From positions 1 through 11,112 of the forward strand of contig JALOLX010000049.1 of the NCBI GenBank assembly GCA_025455765.1: a stretch of DNA of 11,112 bases, given 5' to 3'. Every line of letters begins with the position of its first letter. Position 1 is the stretch's first letter. Position numbers and translations under genes: made by a program. The stretch comes from Flavobacteriales bacterium. Its GTDB lineage: Bacteria > Bacteroidota > Bacteroidia > Flavobacteriales_F > PHOS-HE28. The notes beneath the pieces are model-generated. The model did not search any database. It saw only the letters and a program-made list of their open reading frames with translations, and had not been told where the DNA came from. Positions 1 to 5,019 of this stretch are shown here, one piece after another.

Positions 1-324
1 GGTCTGGTGCGAGGCGTGGATGTCCATGGCCCTGCCCTGACTGAAGTTGAAGGACCGCAGTTCATCGATGCCCCCCACATGGTCCATGTGTTCGTGCGTG
101 AGCAGGACGGCATCCAGGGAACGGACCCGGCTGCGCAGTAGTTGGGCGCGGAGGTCGGGGCCAGCGTCGATGAGCAGCGTGCGCCCGTTGGCGCGGACCA
201 GGGCACTGCTGCGCAGCCGTGCGTCGCGTGGATCTGCGCTGGAGCAAATAGGGCAGCCGCACGCGATCACCGGTACGCCCTGGCTGGTACCGGTACCGAG
301 AAATTCGAGGCTAACCGTTGGCAC
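1..324 (-). CDS. PhnP-like metallo-beta-lactamase-fold hydrolase (N-terminal part, cut by window edge)
   Basis: This is the first 108 codons of a cytoplasmic MBL-fold metallohydrolase; the C-terminal part lies beyond position 1. The translation opens with FLGTGTSQGVP at residues 8-18, a signature of the PhnP-type branch. A Cys cluster C22-G-C24-P-I-C27 follows, which in PhnP relatives binds a structural metal. The metal-binding motif THEHMDH covers residues 76-82 (H77, H79, D81, H82). Family members hydrolyse phosphodiesters such as cyclic ribose phosphates, but the true substrate here cannot be told. No ATG lies in frame before the conserved N-terminus, so I chose GTG at 324, three codons before the usual VSLEFLGTG strand. 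A GATCTTTG box ends 4 bases before that GTG, suggesting a leaderless or nearly leaderless transcript. It is divergent from the tRNA-Ser, with starts 54 bp apart. Family call strong; start moderately sure. Confidence 0.9.
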   Translation of the reverse strand, partial: MPTVSLEFLGTGTSQGVPVIACGCPICSSADPRDARLRSSALVRANGRTLLIDAGPDLRAQLLRSRVRSLDAVLLTHEHMDHVGGIDELRSFNFSQGRAMDIHASHQT

Positions 325-328
325 GGCG

Positions 329-336
329 CAAAGATC
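329..336 (-). promoter_or_regulatory. Putative -7 box of the MBL hydrolase gene
   Basis: On the minus strand these bases read GATCTTTG, one mismatch from the Bacteroidota -7 consensus TAnnTTTG. Only 4 bases separate it from the GTG start at 324, so transcription would begin at or next to the start codon. No clear -33 TTG was found at the right distance. Confidence 0.4.
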
Positions 337-359
337 GGGTGTGGCGTGCGCTCCTGTGC

Positions 360-367
360 TACTTTCG
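360..367 (+). promoter_or_regulatory. Putative -7 box of tRNA-Ser
   Basis: TACTTTCG matches TAnnTTTG with one mismatch and ends 11 bases before the mature 5' end of the tRNA, which would give a short 5' leader for RNase P to remove. The -33 region has only a weak GTGG-type match. Confidence 0.4.
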
Positions 368-378
368 CACCGGATCAC

Positions 379-466
379 GGAGAGGTGGCAGAGTGGTCGA
401 TCGCGGCGGTCTTGAAAACCGCTTTACCGCAAGGTAACGGGGGTTCGAATCCCTCCCTCTCCGCCA
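379..466 (+). tRNA. tRNA-Ser (anticodon UGA)
   Basis: This is a complete class II tRNA. The acceptor stem pairs ggagagg (379-385) with cctctcc (456-462), all seven pairs Watson-Crick. The discriminator is G463 and CCA (464-466) is encoded. The anticodon stem is gcggt/accgc (406-410 and 418-422) around loop cttgaaa, which places anticodon TGA at 413-415 (reads UCA). A long variable arm with a tacc/ggta stem (425-435) is typical of tRNA-Ser. The T arm is ggggg-ttcgaat-ccctc (439-455), including one G-U pair. All identity features agree, so the call is firm. Confidence 0.97.
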
Positions 467-469
467 AGG

Positions 470-502
470 AAAGCCCAGGCCGCGCAGCGGCTGGGCTTTT
501 TC
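470..502 (+). terminator. Rho-independent terminator of tRNA-Ser
   Basis: aagcccag-gccgc pairs with gcggc-tgggctt around a gca loop, with one bulged G, and is followed by a run of T (ggcttttt). It begins 4 bases after the CCA end and should stop transcription of the tRNA gene. Confidence 0.8.
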
Positions 503-503
503 G

Positions 504-544
504 TTCCCTGACCGGGCCAAGCTCGCTTGGACAAGGTCAGGGAA
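504..544. repeat. Inverted repeat / nested hairpin between the tRNA and the tandem repeats
   Basis: A perfect 10-bp inverted repeat, ttccctgacc (504-513) and ggtcagggaa (535-544), encloses a second perfect hairpin, ccaagc-tc-gcttgg (517-530). The right arm runs into the first tandem copy, whose conserved edge is gggaat. It could be a backup terminator in either direction or a boundary of the repeat array. No T-run follows on the plus strand. Confidence 0.6.
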
Positions 545-632
545 TGAAAAAGCCCCTCGCACGAAGGGCGAGCAGGGCTTTCATTGAAGCCCTCCACTTA
601 ACGGGACGCCCGTCTTCGGGCAATTCCTCCCA
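541..632 (-). ncRNA. Candidate small RNA in repeat copy A (about 90 nt)
   Basis: Read on the minus strand, a TATAGTAG box (644-637) precedes a predicted start near 632. The RNA would hold a GCCCG-AAGA-CGGGC hairpin (609-622) after a GGGAGG segment. It ends in a strong hairpin with arms at 543-555 and 575-585, followed by CUUUUUC. An alternative 7-bp hairpin, 574-580 with 587-593, competes for the same strand. No ORF of note lies inside. Promoter, structure and terminator are inferred by eye; I matched no known RNA family. Confidence 0.4.
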
Positions 633-636
633 TTAC

Positions 637-644
637 CTACTATA
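637..644 (-). promoter_or_regulatory. Putative -7 box of candidate small RNA A
   Basis: Minus-strand TATAGTAG differs from TAnnTTTG at two positions. Copy B has the related TATAGTTG at the same place in the repeat, while the bases just upstream differ between copies. Confidence 0.3.
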
Positions 645-675
645 CACCGTTCCTGCTTAACTCTATCGGATCCAG

Positions 676-779
676 GGAATGAAAGAGCCCCTCGCATCCC
701 GAGGCCTCGGGACGAGCAGGGCTTTCATTGAAGCCTCTCCGCCGTGCGGCGGACGCCCGTCTTCGGGCAATTCCTCCCA
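676..779 (-). ncRNA. Candidate small RNA in repeat copy B (about 104 nt)
   Basis: On the minus strand a TATAGTTG box (791-784) lies just before a GGUAAUGGGAGG start region. Next come the GCCCG-AAGA-CGGGC hairpin, a CCGCC/GGCGG hairpin, and a terminator hairpin with arms at 678-690 and 719-729 ending in GGCUCUUUC. As in copy A, GGGCUU can also pair with the AAGCC at 731-735, giving two mutually exclusive folds. The T-run is interrupted by one C. Expression is inferred. Confidence 0.42.
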
Positions 780-783
780 TTAC

Positions 784-791
784 CAACTATA
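784..791 (-). promoter_or_regulatory. Putative -7 box of candidate small RNA B
   Basis: Minus-strand TATAGTTG is one mismatch from TAnnTTTG and sits at the same repeat position as the box in copy A. No clear TTG was found at the -33 distance. Confidence 0.35.
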
Positions 792-821
792 TGACGTAAC
801 TGCTTAACTCTATCGGATCCA

Positions 822-932
822 GGGAATAAAAAAAACCTCGCATCCCGAGGCCTCGGGACGAGCAGGGCTTGCTGTGGAACATCCTCAGTCGTGCGGTGGA
901 CTCCCGTCCAAAGGCAAGTTCTCACTTTGGCA
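822..932 (-). repeat. Diverged tandem repeat copy C (about 110 bp)
   Basis: The third copy keeps the gggaat edge, the palindromic hairpin (843-858) and parts of the middle such as gtgcggtgga and cccgtc. Its distal half has drifted, and the conserved tgcttaactctatcggatcc block is absent after it. The alternative hairpin of copies A and B is lost (ggcttgctg in place of ggctttcattg). The right-hand boundary is approximate. Confidence 0.65.
828..862 (-). terminator. Minus-strand Rho-independent terminator in copy C
   Basis: On the minus strand CGAG (862-859) pairs with CTCG (840-837), and the palindrome 843-858 extends the stem. It is followed by eight T residues (835-828). This is the best terminator of the array and implies minus-strand transcription through copy C, although no -7 box was recognised upstream of it. 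Confidence 0.7.
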
Positions 933-933
933 G

Positions 934-1062
934 ATGAACGACCGCCCATTCCGGGAAGAGCATATCAAGTTCCTCTCCGGCCTTGGTCTCCGTGACCATT
1001 ACTTGCAAGCTGGCCGTGCCGGAAGCGAGGAACGGTTCACGCAAGGCCGCTTGATGGTGTAA
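934..1062 (+). CDS. Doubtful small ORF (42 aa) upstream of the GWxTD gene
   Basis: ATG at 934 opens a 42-residue charged peptide starting MNDRPFREEHIKFL and ending at TAA 1060-1062. A TCACTTTG box at 922-929, one mismatch from the -7 consensus, ends 4 bases before the ATG, the same spacing seen for the MBL gene and xerD. The stop overlaps the TAACTTTG box of the next gene. There is no signal peptide, membrane segment or known motif. The opposite strand is also open here, with a hydrophobic-patterned tail ending at 922, so coding on the plus strand is not established. It might be a leader peptide, an unrelated small protein, or nothing. Confidence 0.22.
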   Translation: MNDRPFREEHIKFLSGLGLRDHYLQAGRAGSEERFTQGRLMV

Positions 1063-1067
1063 CTTTG
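1060..1067 (+). promoter_or_regulatory. -7 box of the GWxTD gene
   Basis: TAACTTTG is a perfect match to TAnnTTTG. It ends 5 bases before the ATG at 1073, so the mRNA would have almost no leader. A -33 TTG was not clear. Confidence 0.5.
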
Positions 1068-1072
1068 TGGTA

Positions 1073-2527
1073 ATGCTGCGTTCCATCCCCTTTTTGCTGC
1101 TGCTGTTGCATGCGCCGTTCATGGCACTTGCTGGCGTTGATGTCGTTGTTGAGACAAAGACCTTCCACTTACAGGGCAGCGCTCCCCGCGTGGAGGTGAA
1201 CATGGCGATGCTCGGAGGCACCTTCGAACGTGCTCCGAACGCCCATAGTTTCTTACAAGCGCGCTTGGAGGTCACCACGTTGGTGGAGCAGGGAGGTGGT
1301 ATCGTCACTTATGCAAAGACGGAGCTATTGGGACCTGAGAGCATGGACTCCATCCAGGGCGACCTGCTCCATCAAGAGTTCTTCAACCTGGCTCCTGGCG
1401 GGTATGATCTGGTGGTCGAAGTGGTCGACCTGAACGCGGCTGACAAGACCCCCTCCATCCATCGTCTACCGCTGGCCGTAGGTATGCGGCCCGAAGGCGT
1501 GAGCGTTTCGAACATCCTCTTGGCCGAGCGGATCACGCCGGGTGCAACAGGCCCTTCAGCCAAGTACGGTTACCACGCAGTGCCCCTGCTCAGCGACTAC
1601 TACCCCAGGGAGCTTACGGAGATGAACTTCTATGCGGAGGTGTATGGAACCGACGCATACTTCGGAACGGACAGTCTGTACCTGCTGAACTACCAGATCG
1701 AGGGCTTCGAAAAACGTACAGTGTTCGGTGGGTTCAAGCGGGTAGCGCGGAACAAAGGCAAAGCCGTTGAACCGATCATTGCCAGTTTTGATATCCGTGA
1801 CCTGCCCAGCGGCAACTATCTGCTTGCCTTGGAAGTACGGGATAAACAGGGAGAACTCGTCACACGCACAGAGCAGTTCTTCATGCGTAACAACCCGATC
1901 GAACGGTCCTATGATCTTCAGGCCATGAACGGATTGGACCTGTCCAACACCTTCGCTGGCGCCTTGAATGATGTGGATTCCCTGGTAGAGCACATCAATA
2001 GCATGCGTCCTATCGCCGACCAACTGGAGCGGAAGATCATTGACGACCGCATCAAGGACAAGGATCCTGACCTGATGCGGCGGTTCTTTTACAGCTTTTG
2101 GTCGAATAAGTCCGTTGACCCCGAACAAGCATGGAAGGATTACCATGAACAGGTGATCAAAGTGAATAAGTTATTCAGCTGTCGGGTGATGAAAGGGTAT
2201 GAAACGGACAGGGGTATGGTCTATCTTAAATATGGAGCGCCGAACACGATGATGGATCGGCTAAATGAGATGGGCACATATCCCTATACCATCTGGCACT
2301 ATTATCGAGCCGGACGCTACACCAACCGCCGATTTGTGTTCTATCAACCCGACTTGGCCAATACATGCATGGTATTGCTGCACAGCGAAGTTCCGGGCGA
2401 GATATCGAACCCGCAGTGGAACAATATCCTACACCAGCGGAACATAGCGCTTCCCGGCGTGCAGACCCAGCAGCCGGGCTCATTGGAAAGCGAGCGGGTC
2501 AACGAATTCTTTAACGATCCGCGCTAG
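1073..2527 (+). CDS. Exported GWxTD-domain protein
   Basis: This 484-residue protein has a signal peptide (residues 1-20, MLRSIPF then a Leu run, ending ALA-G). A beta-rich middle region follows (about 22-275), then a helical linker (about 285-365) and the C-terminal GWxTD domain (about 365-440). The name motif appears as GYETD at 375-379, followed by RGMVYLKYGAPN and later YPYTIWHYY (403-411). Tyr replaces the usual Trp. The family is widespread in Bacteroidota and related phyla; its function is not known to me. I chose the ATG at 1073 rather than the GTG two codons earlier because it starts the signal peptide cleanly and the -7 box overlaps the GTG. The glycosyltransferase follows 37 bp downstream with its own promoter-like box, so an operon is possible but not required. 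Confidence 0.88.
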   Translation: MLRSIPFLLLLLHAPFMALAGVDVVVETKTFHLQGSAPRVEVNMAMLGGTFERAPNAHSFLQARLEVTTLVEQGGGIVTYAKTELLGPESMDSIQGDLLHQEFFNLAPGGYDLVVEVVDLNAADKTPSIHRLPLAVGMRPEGVSVSNILLAERITPGATGPSAKYGYHAVPLLSDYYPRELTEMNFYAEVYGTDAYFGTDSLYLLNYQIEGFEKRTVFGGFKRVARNKGKAVEPIIASFDIRDLPSGNYLLALEVRDKQGELVTRTEQFFMRNNPIERSYDLQAMNGLDLSNTFAGALNDVDSLVEHINSMRPIADQLERKIIDDRIKDKDPDLMRRFFYSFWSNKSVDPEQAWKDYHEQVIKVNKLFSCRVMKGYETDRGMVYLKYGAPNTMMDRLNEMGTYPYTIWHYYRAGRYTNRRFVFYQPDLANTCMVLLHSEVPGEISNPQWNNILHQRNIALPGVQTQQPGSLESERVNEFFNDPR

Positions 2528-2548
2528 GTCCCGTAAGCGTTCTTCGCC

Positions 2549-2556
2549 CACCTTTG
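2549..2556 (+). promoter_or_regulatory. Putative -7 box of the glycosyltransferase gene
   Basis: CACCTTTG is one mismatch from TAnnTTTG and ends 8 bases before the ATG at 2565. It lies within the 37-bp gap after the GWxTD gene. No Shine-Dalgarno site is seen. Confidence 0.4.
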
Positions 2557-2564
2557 CGCGCTCC

Positions 2565-3599
2565 ATGCGCACAGCTGTTGTCATCCTCAATTGGAACGGA
2601 AGGTCCTGGCTGGAGCAGTTCCTGGGCGGGGTCGTAGCGCACAGTGCCAACGCGGAAGTAGTGGTGGCCGACAACGGCTCGACCGATGATAGTGTTGCCT
2701 GGTTACGGGAATATTTCCCTGACGTGCGGCGCATTCAACTGGACCGGAACAACGGCTTTGCGGGCGGCTATAACGCAGCGTTGCAACAGGTGGTCGCCGA
2801 TCGGTACGTGTTGCTGAACTCGGACGTGGCCGTGCAACCCGGCTGGCTGGATGCCCTGAACGCCTACATGGACAAGGAGGTGGGCATGGTCGCCTGTCAA
2901 CCCAAGGTGCTCGCGTACCGCGCGCCCGGCCACTTCGAGCATGCCGGCGCAGCAGGTGGTTTCATCGACCGCAATGGATATCCGTTCTGCCGTGGCCGCA
3001 TCTTCGAGATCACCGAGGAGGACCGCGGGCAATACGATGAGGACCGCGATGTCTTTTGGGCGACCGGTGCCTGCTTGATGGTGGACGCTGCAGCCTTCCA
3101 CCGGGTGGGAGGCTTCGATGCTGCGCTGTTCGCCCATATGGAAGAGATCGACCTGTGCTGGCGGCTGCGCAGGCAGGGGCATCGCATCGGCTACACGAGT
3201 GCGGCTGTGGTACACCATGTGGGCGGTGGCGCGCTGGGCTACGGGAGTCCGCAGAAGACCTACCTCAACTTCCGCAACAGCCTGATCGTGCTGACGAAGA
3301 ACCTGCACACGGGCGCGTTCTGGTACTGGCTTCTCCGGCGGCTGGTGCTCGATGGCTTCGCGGCGATGAAATTCCTGCTCGAGGGGCACGCGGCGCACAC
3401 GTGGCAGGTGGCACGGGCGCATTGGCACTACTTCGCCCGCCTGCCGAAGGTGCTTGCACAGCGCAAGGCCTTGCTGGCCGAAGAGCGCTCACCGGACCTG
3501 ACCGGCATGTATCACCGAAGCATCGCGTACGACCGCTTCATCCTGCGTTGGACACGCTTCGATCAGCTGGATGCTTCGGCCTTTGAGCGCACCAAGTGA
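2565..3599 (+). CDS. Family 2 glycosyltransferase
   Basis: A 344-residue GT-A fold transferase of the rhamnosyl/galactofuranosyl-transferase-like branch of GT2, probably transferring a sugar from a nucleotide donor to a surface glycan at the inner face of the membrane. The N-terminus VVILNWNG (5-12), ADNGSTDDS (35-43) and NNGFAGGYN (62-70) bind the nucleotide. NSD at 85-87 is the DxD equivalent. ATGACLM (166-172) and EEIDLCWRLRRQG (193-205) supply the acceptor side and catalytic acidic residues. NFRNSL (235-240) and an aromatic amphipathic region (about 250-270) may touch the membrane. Length fits the family. The last 37 bp overlap the 3' end of convergent aroQ. Acceptor and donor cannot be told. 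Confidence 0.92.
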   Translation: MRTAVVILNWNGRSWLEQFLGGVVAHSANAEVVVADNGSTDDSVAWLREYFPDVRRIQLDRNNGFAGGYNAALQQVVADRYVLLNSDVAVQPGWLDALNAYMDKEVGMVACQPKVLAYRAPGHFEHAGAAGGFIDRNGYPFCRGRIFEITEEDRGQYDEDRDVFWATGACLMVDAAAFHRVGGFDAALFAHMEEIDLCWRLRRQGHRIGYTSAAVVHHVGGGALGYGSPQKTYLNFRNSLIVLTKNLHTGAFWYWLLRRLVLDGFAAMKFLLEGHAAHTWQVARAHWHYFARLPKVLAQRKALLAEERSPDLTGMYHRSIAYDRFILRWTRFDQLDASAFERTK

Positions 3600-3997
3600 T
3601 CCACCGCCAGGCGGTAGCCGTCGGTGCCCAGGCCCATGATGCTGCCCTGGCAGACCGCCCCGACCAAGGAAACGTGACGGAACGGCTCCCGCGCCAACAG
3701 GTTGGTGATGTGGACCTCCACAACGGGCACCTGCACCGCCGCCACGGCATCGCGCAACGCCACCGATGTATGGCTGTATCCTCCGGCGTTCATGACCACT
3801 CCATCGAACGCGCCAGCCTGCTGTACCCAGGTCACCAGGTCGCCCTCGAGGTTACTCTGACGCGCTTCGATCTCCACGTCAGGGAAGCACGCGCGGAGCG
3901 TAGACACCACGGCGTCCAAGGTGCGCTGGCCGTACTTTTCCGGTTCGCGCTGACCGAGCAGGTTGAGGTTGGGACCGTTGAGGAGCAGGATGCGCAT
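3563..3997 (-). CDS. aroQ: 3-dehydroquinate dehydratase, type II
   Basis: This cytosolic shikimate-pathway enzyme removes water from 3-dehydroquinate to give 3-dehydroshikimate on the route to aromatic amino acids. The 144 residues match the small, dodecameric type II family. NGPNLNLLGQREPEKYG (7-23) carries the active-site Arg17 and Tyr22. NAGGYSHTSVALRDA (70-84) holds Asn70 and His76. EVHITNLLAREPFRHVS (94-110) holds His96 and Arg103. GLGTDGYRLA (122-131) closes the fold. The ATG at 3997 matches the family N-terminus; an in-frame GTG at 4096 would add a proline-rich 33-residue tail that is not expected. Its end overlaps the glycosyltransferase by 37 bp, and its start is divergent from xerD. 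Confidence 0.95.
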   Translation of the reverse strand: MRILLLNGPNLNLLGQREPEKYGQRTLDAVVSTLRACFPDVEIEARQSNLEGDLVTWVQQAGAFDGVVMNAGGYSHTSVALRDAVAAVQVPVVEVHITNLLAREPFRHVSLVGAVCQGSIMGLGTDGYRLAVDHLVRSKAEASS

Positions 3998-4082
3998 CAC
4001 CGAGGATCTTGGTGGTACGAAGGTCGGGATCGGCGCGCGTTCCACGATCGGTGGTTGGAAGTCCGCATACGCTGGGTCCCGC

Positions 4083-4109
4083 TTGGCCTGCACCACTACG
4101 GCACCTTTG
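4083..4109 (+). promoter_or_regulatory. Putative promoter of xerD
   Basis: TTG at 4083-4085 and CACCTTTG at 4102-4109 are separated by 16 bases, slightly shorter than the usual Bacteroidota -33/-7 spacing. The -7 box ends 4 bases before the ATG at 4114, predicting a leaderless mRNA. It lies in the 116-bp divergent gap with aroQ. Confidence 0.5.
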
Positions 4110-4113
4110 CCTT

Positions 4114-5019
4114 ATGACCTGGGAGCAGGCACTGGCCGAATACAAGATGCACCTGAAGCTGGGGCGCTCCTTGAGCGACCGCACGGTGGAGGCCTATCTG
4201 CGCGATATGGGCAAGCTGCGCGATCATGCCCGTGGCCAGCGACCTCCGCTTGGTCCGTTGGACATCCGCCTGGAGGATGTGCAGGGCTACATCACCGCGG
4301 TGGCCAAGGGCGGAGCTGCGGCCACCAGTCAGGCGCGCTATCTCAGTGCACTCCGCACCTTTTTCAAAGGACTGAAGCGCGACGGGGCCATCTCCAGCGA
4401 CCCGGCCGAGCTGGTGGAGAGTCCGCGCCCGGGTCGCAAGCTGCCCGTATTCCTTTCGGTGCAGGAGATCGAGGCCATGCTGGCCGCCATCGACCGCAGT
4501 GCACCGCTGGGTCATCGCGATGAGGCCATCATCGAGACCCTCTACGGTTGTGGCCTTCGGGTGAGCGAGCTCTGTGGCCTGCGGCGATCCTGGCTGCACT
4601 TCAACGAGGGCTTCATCCGAGTGATCGGCAAGGGCGATAAGGAACGCTTGGTGCCCATCTCCCCCACCACCATCCGCAGTATCCAACGCTATGTGCAGGA
4701 GGTGCGCGTCCATCAACCGGTGAAGACCAAGGCGGAGGATCATGTGTTCCTCAATGCGCGCGGGGGGGCGCTCTCCCGCGTGGCGGTCTTCAACCTGGTG
4801 AAGGACCTTGCCATCAAAGCAGGGATCCGACAGACCATCAGTCCGCACACGTTCCGGCATTCCTTTGCCACACATCTGGTAGAGGGAGGAGCCGATCTGC
4901 GCGCTGTTCAGGAGATGCTCGGCCATGCCAGCATCACCACCACCGAGATCTATACGCACCTGGACCGGGCCTACCTGCGCAGCAACATCCTGCAGTTCCA
5001 CCCGCGCGCACGCCGCTGA
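4114..5019 (+). CDS. xerD: Tyrosine recombinase XerD
   Basis: A 301-residue site-specific recombinase that, with a XerC-type partner, resolves chromosome dimers at dif near the division septum. The N-terminal SAM-like DNA-binding domain spans about 1-90 (EYKMHLKLGRSLSDRTVEAYLRD region, with ARYLSALRTFFKGL at 74-87). The catalytic domain spans about 110-295. The full catalytic set is visible: Arg149 (GCGLRVSEL), Lys173 (GKGDKERLVPI), His245 and Arg248 (SPHTFRHSFATHL), His271 (LGHASITTTEIY) and nucleophile Tyr280. Length and motifs fit XerC/XerD of the cell rather than a phage integrase, and an aroQ neighbour supports a core-genome locus. XerC cannot be fully excluded. The stop codon abuts the next convergent gene with no gap. 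Confidence 0.9.
   Translation: MTWEQALAEYKMHLKLGRSLSDRTVEAYLRDMGKLRDHARGQRPPLGPLDIRLEDVQGYITAVAKGGAAATSQARYLSALRTFFKGLKRDGAISSDPAELVESPRPGRKLPVFLSVQEIEAMLAAIDRSAPLGHRDEAIIETLYGCGLRVSELCGLRRSWLHFNEGFIRVIGKGDKERLVPISPTTIRSIQRYVQEVRVHQPVKTKAEDHVFLNARGGALSRVAVFNLVKDLAIKAGIRQTISPHTFRHSFATHLVEGGADLRAVQEMLGHASITTTEIYTHLDRAYLRSNILQFHPRARR

Larger units (their letters stand above)
540..674 (-). repeat. Tandem repeat copy A (135 bp)
   Basis: First of three head-to-tail copies, each starting at the plus-strand word gggaat. Copies A and B share long near-identical blocks: the hairpin region (gggctttcattgaagcc), the block from ggacgcccgtcttcgggc through attcctcccattacc, and tgcttaactctatcggatcc at the distal end. 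A is 12 bp shorter than B because its apical terminator loop and the segment at 592-603 differ. Repeat orientation is given as minus because its terminator-like features fit that direction. Confidence 0.85.
675..821 (-). repeat. Tandem repeat copy B (147 bp)
   Basis: Second copy, nearly identical to copy A over most of its length. It contains a perfect 16-bp palindrome, tcccgaggcctcggga (697-712), at the tip of the terminator-like hairpin, and a ccgcc-gtgc-ggcgg hairpin (739-752) that copy A lacks. Copies B and C share an identical stretch of about 35 bp across the palindrome, so B looks like a link between A and C. Confidence 0.85.
467..1072. other. 606-bp stretch without a confident protein gene
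   Basis: It contains the tRNA terminator, the nested hairpin (504-544), the three tandem repeats (540 to about 932), and about 140 bp leading into the GWxTD gene. That last part holds a doubtful 42-codon ORF and the TAACTTTG box. The minus strand of 922-1055 is also open and could be a fragment of a gene; neither reading is recognised. Confidence 0.7.

Noticed and set aside
142..660. A plus-strand open frame running through the tRNA-Ser gene and the first repeat
   Set aside because: It overlaps a perfect tRNA and its terminator, and lies opposite the MBL-fold coding sequence.
540..932. CRISPR-like array
   Set aside because: Only three units are present, each over 100 bp with internal hairpins, and no short repeat alternates with unique spacers; no cas gene is present.
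504..932. Insertion sequence or MITE
   Set aside because: No transposase is present, and the units are head-to-tail without flanking target duplications or clear terminal inverted repeats; a non-autonomous element cannot be fully excluded without a genome-wide copy count.
3998..4096. N-terminal extension of AroQ from a GTG at 4096
   Set aside because: The frame is open, but type II dehydroquinases begin at the MRILLLNGPN strand and the extension would cover the xerD promoter.
379..5019. tRNA-Ser plus a tyrosine recombinase as a sign of an integrated island
   Set aside because: The recombinase is of the chromosomal XerD type beside aroQ, the segment between holds ordinary genes, and I found no second copy of the tRNA 3' end that would serve as an attachment site.
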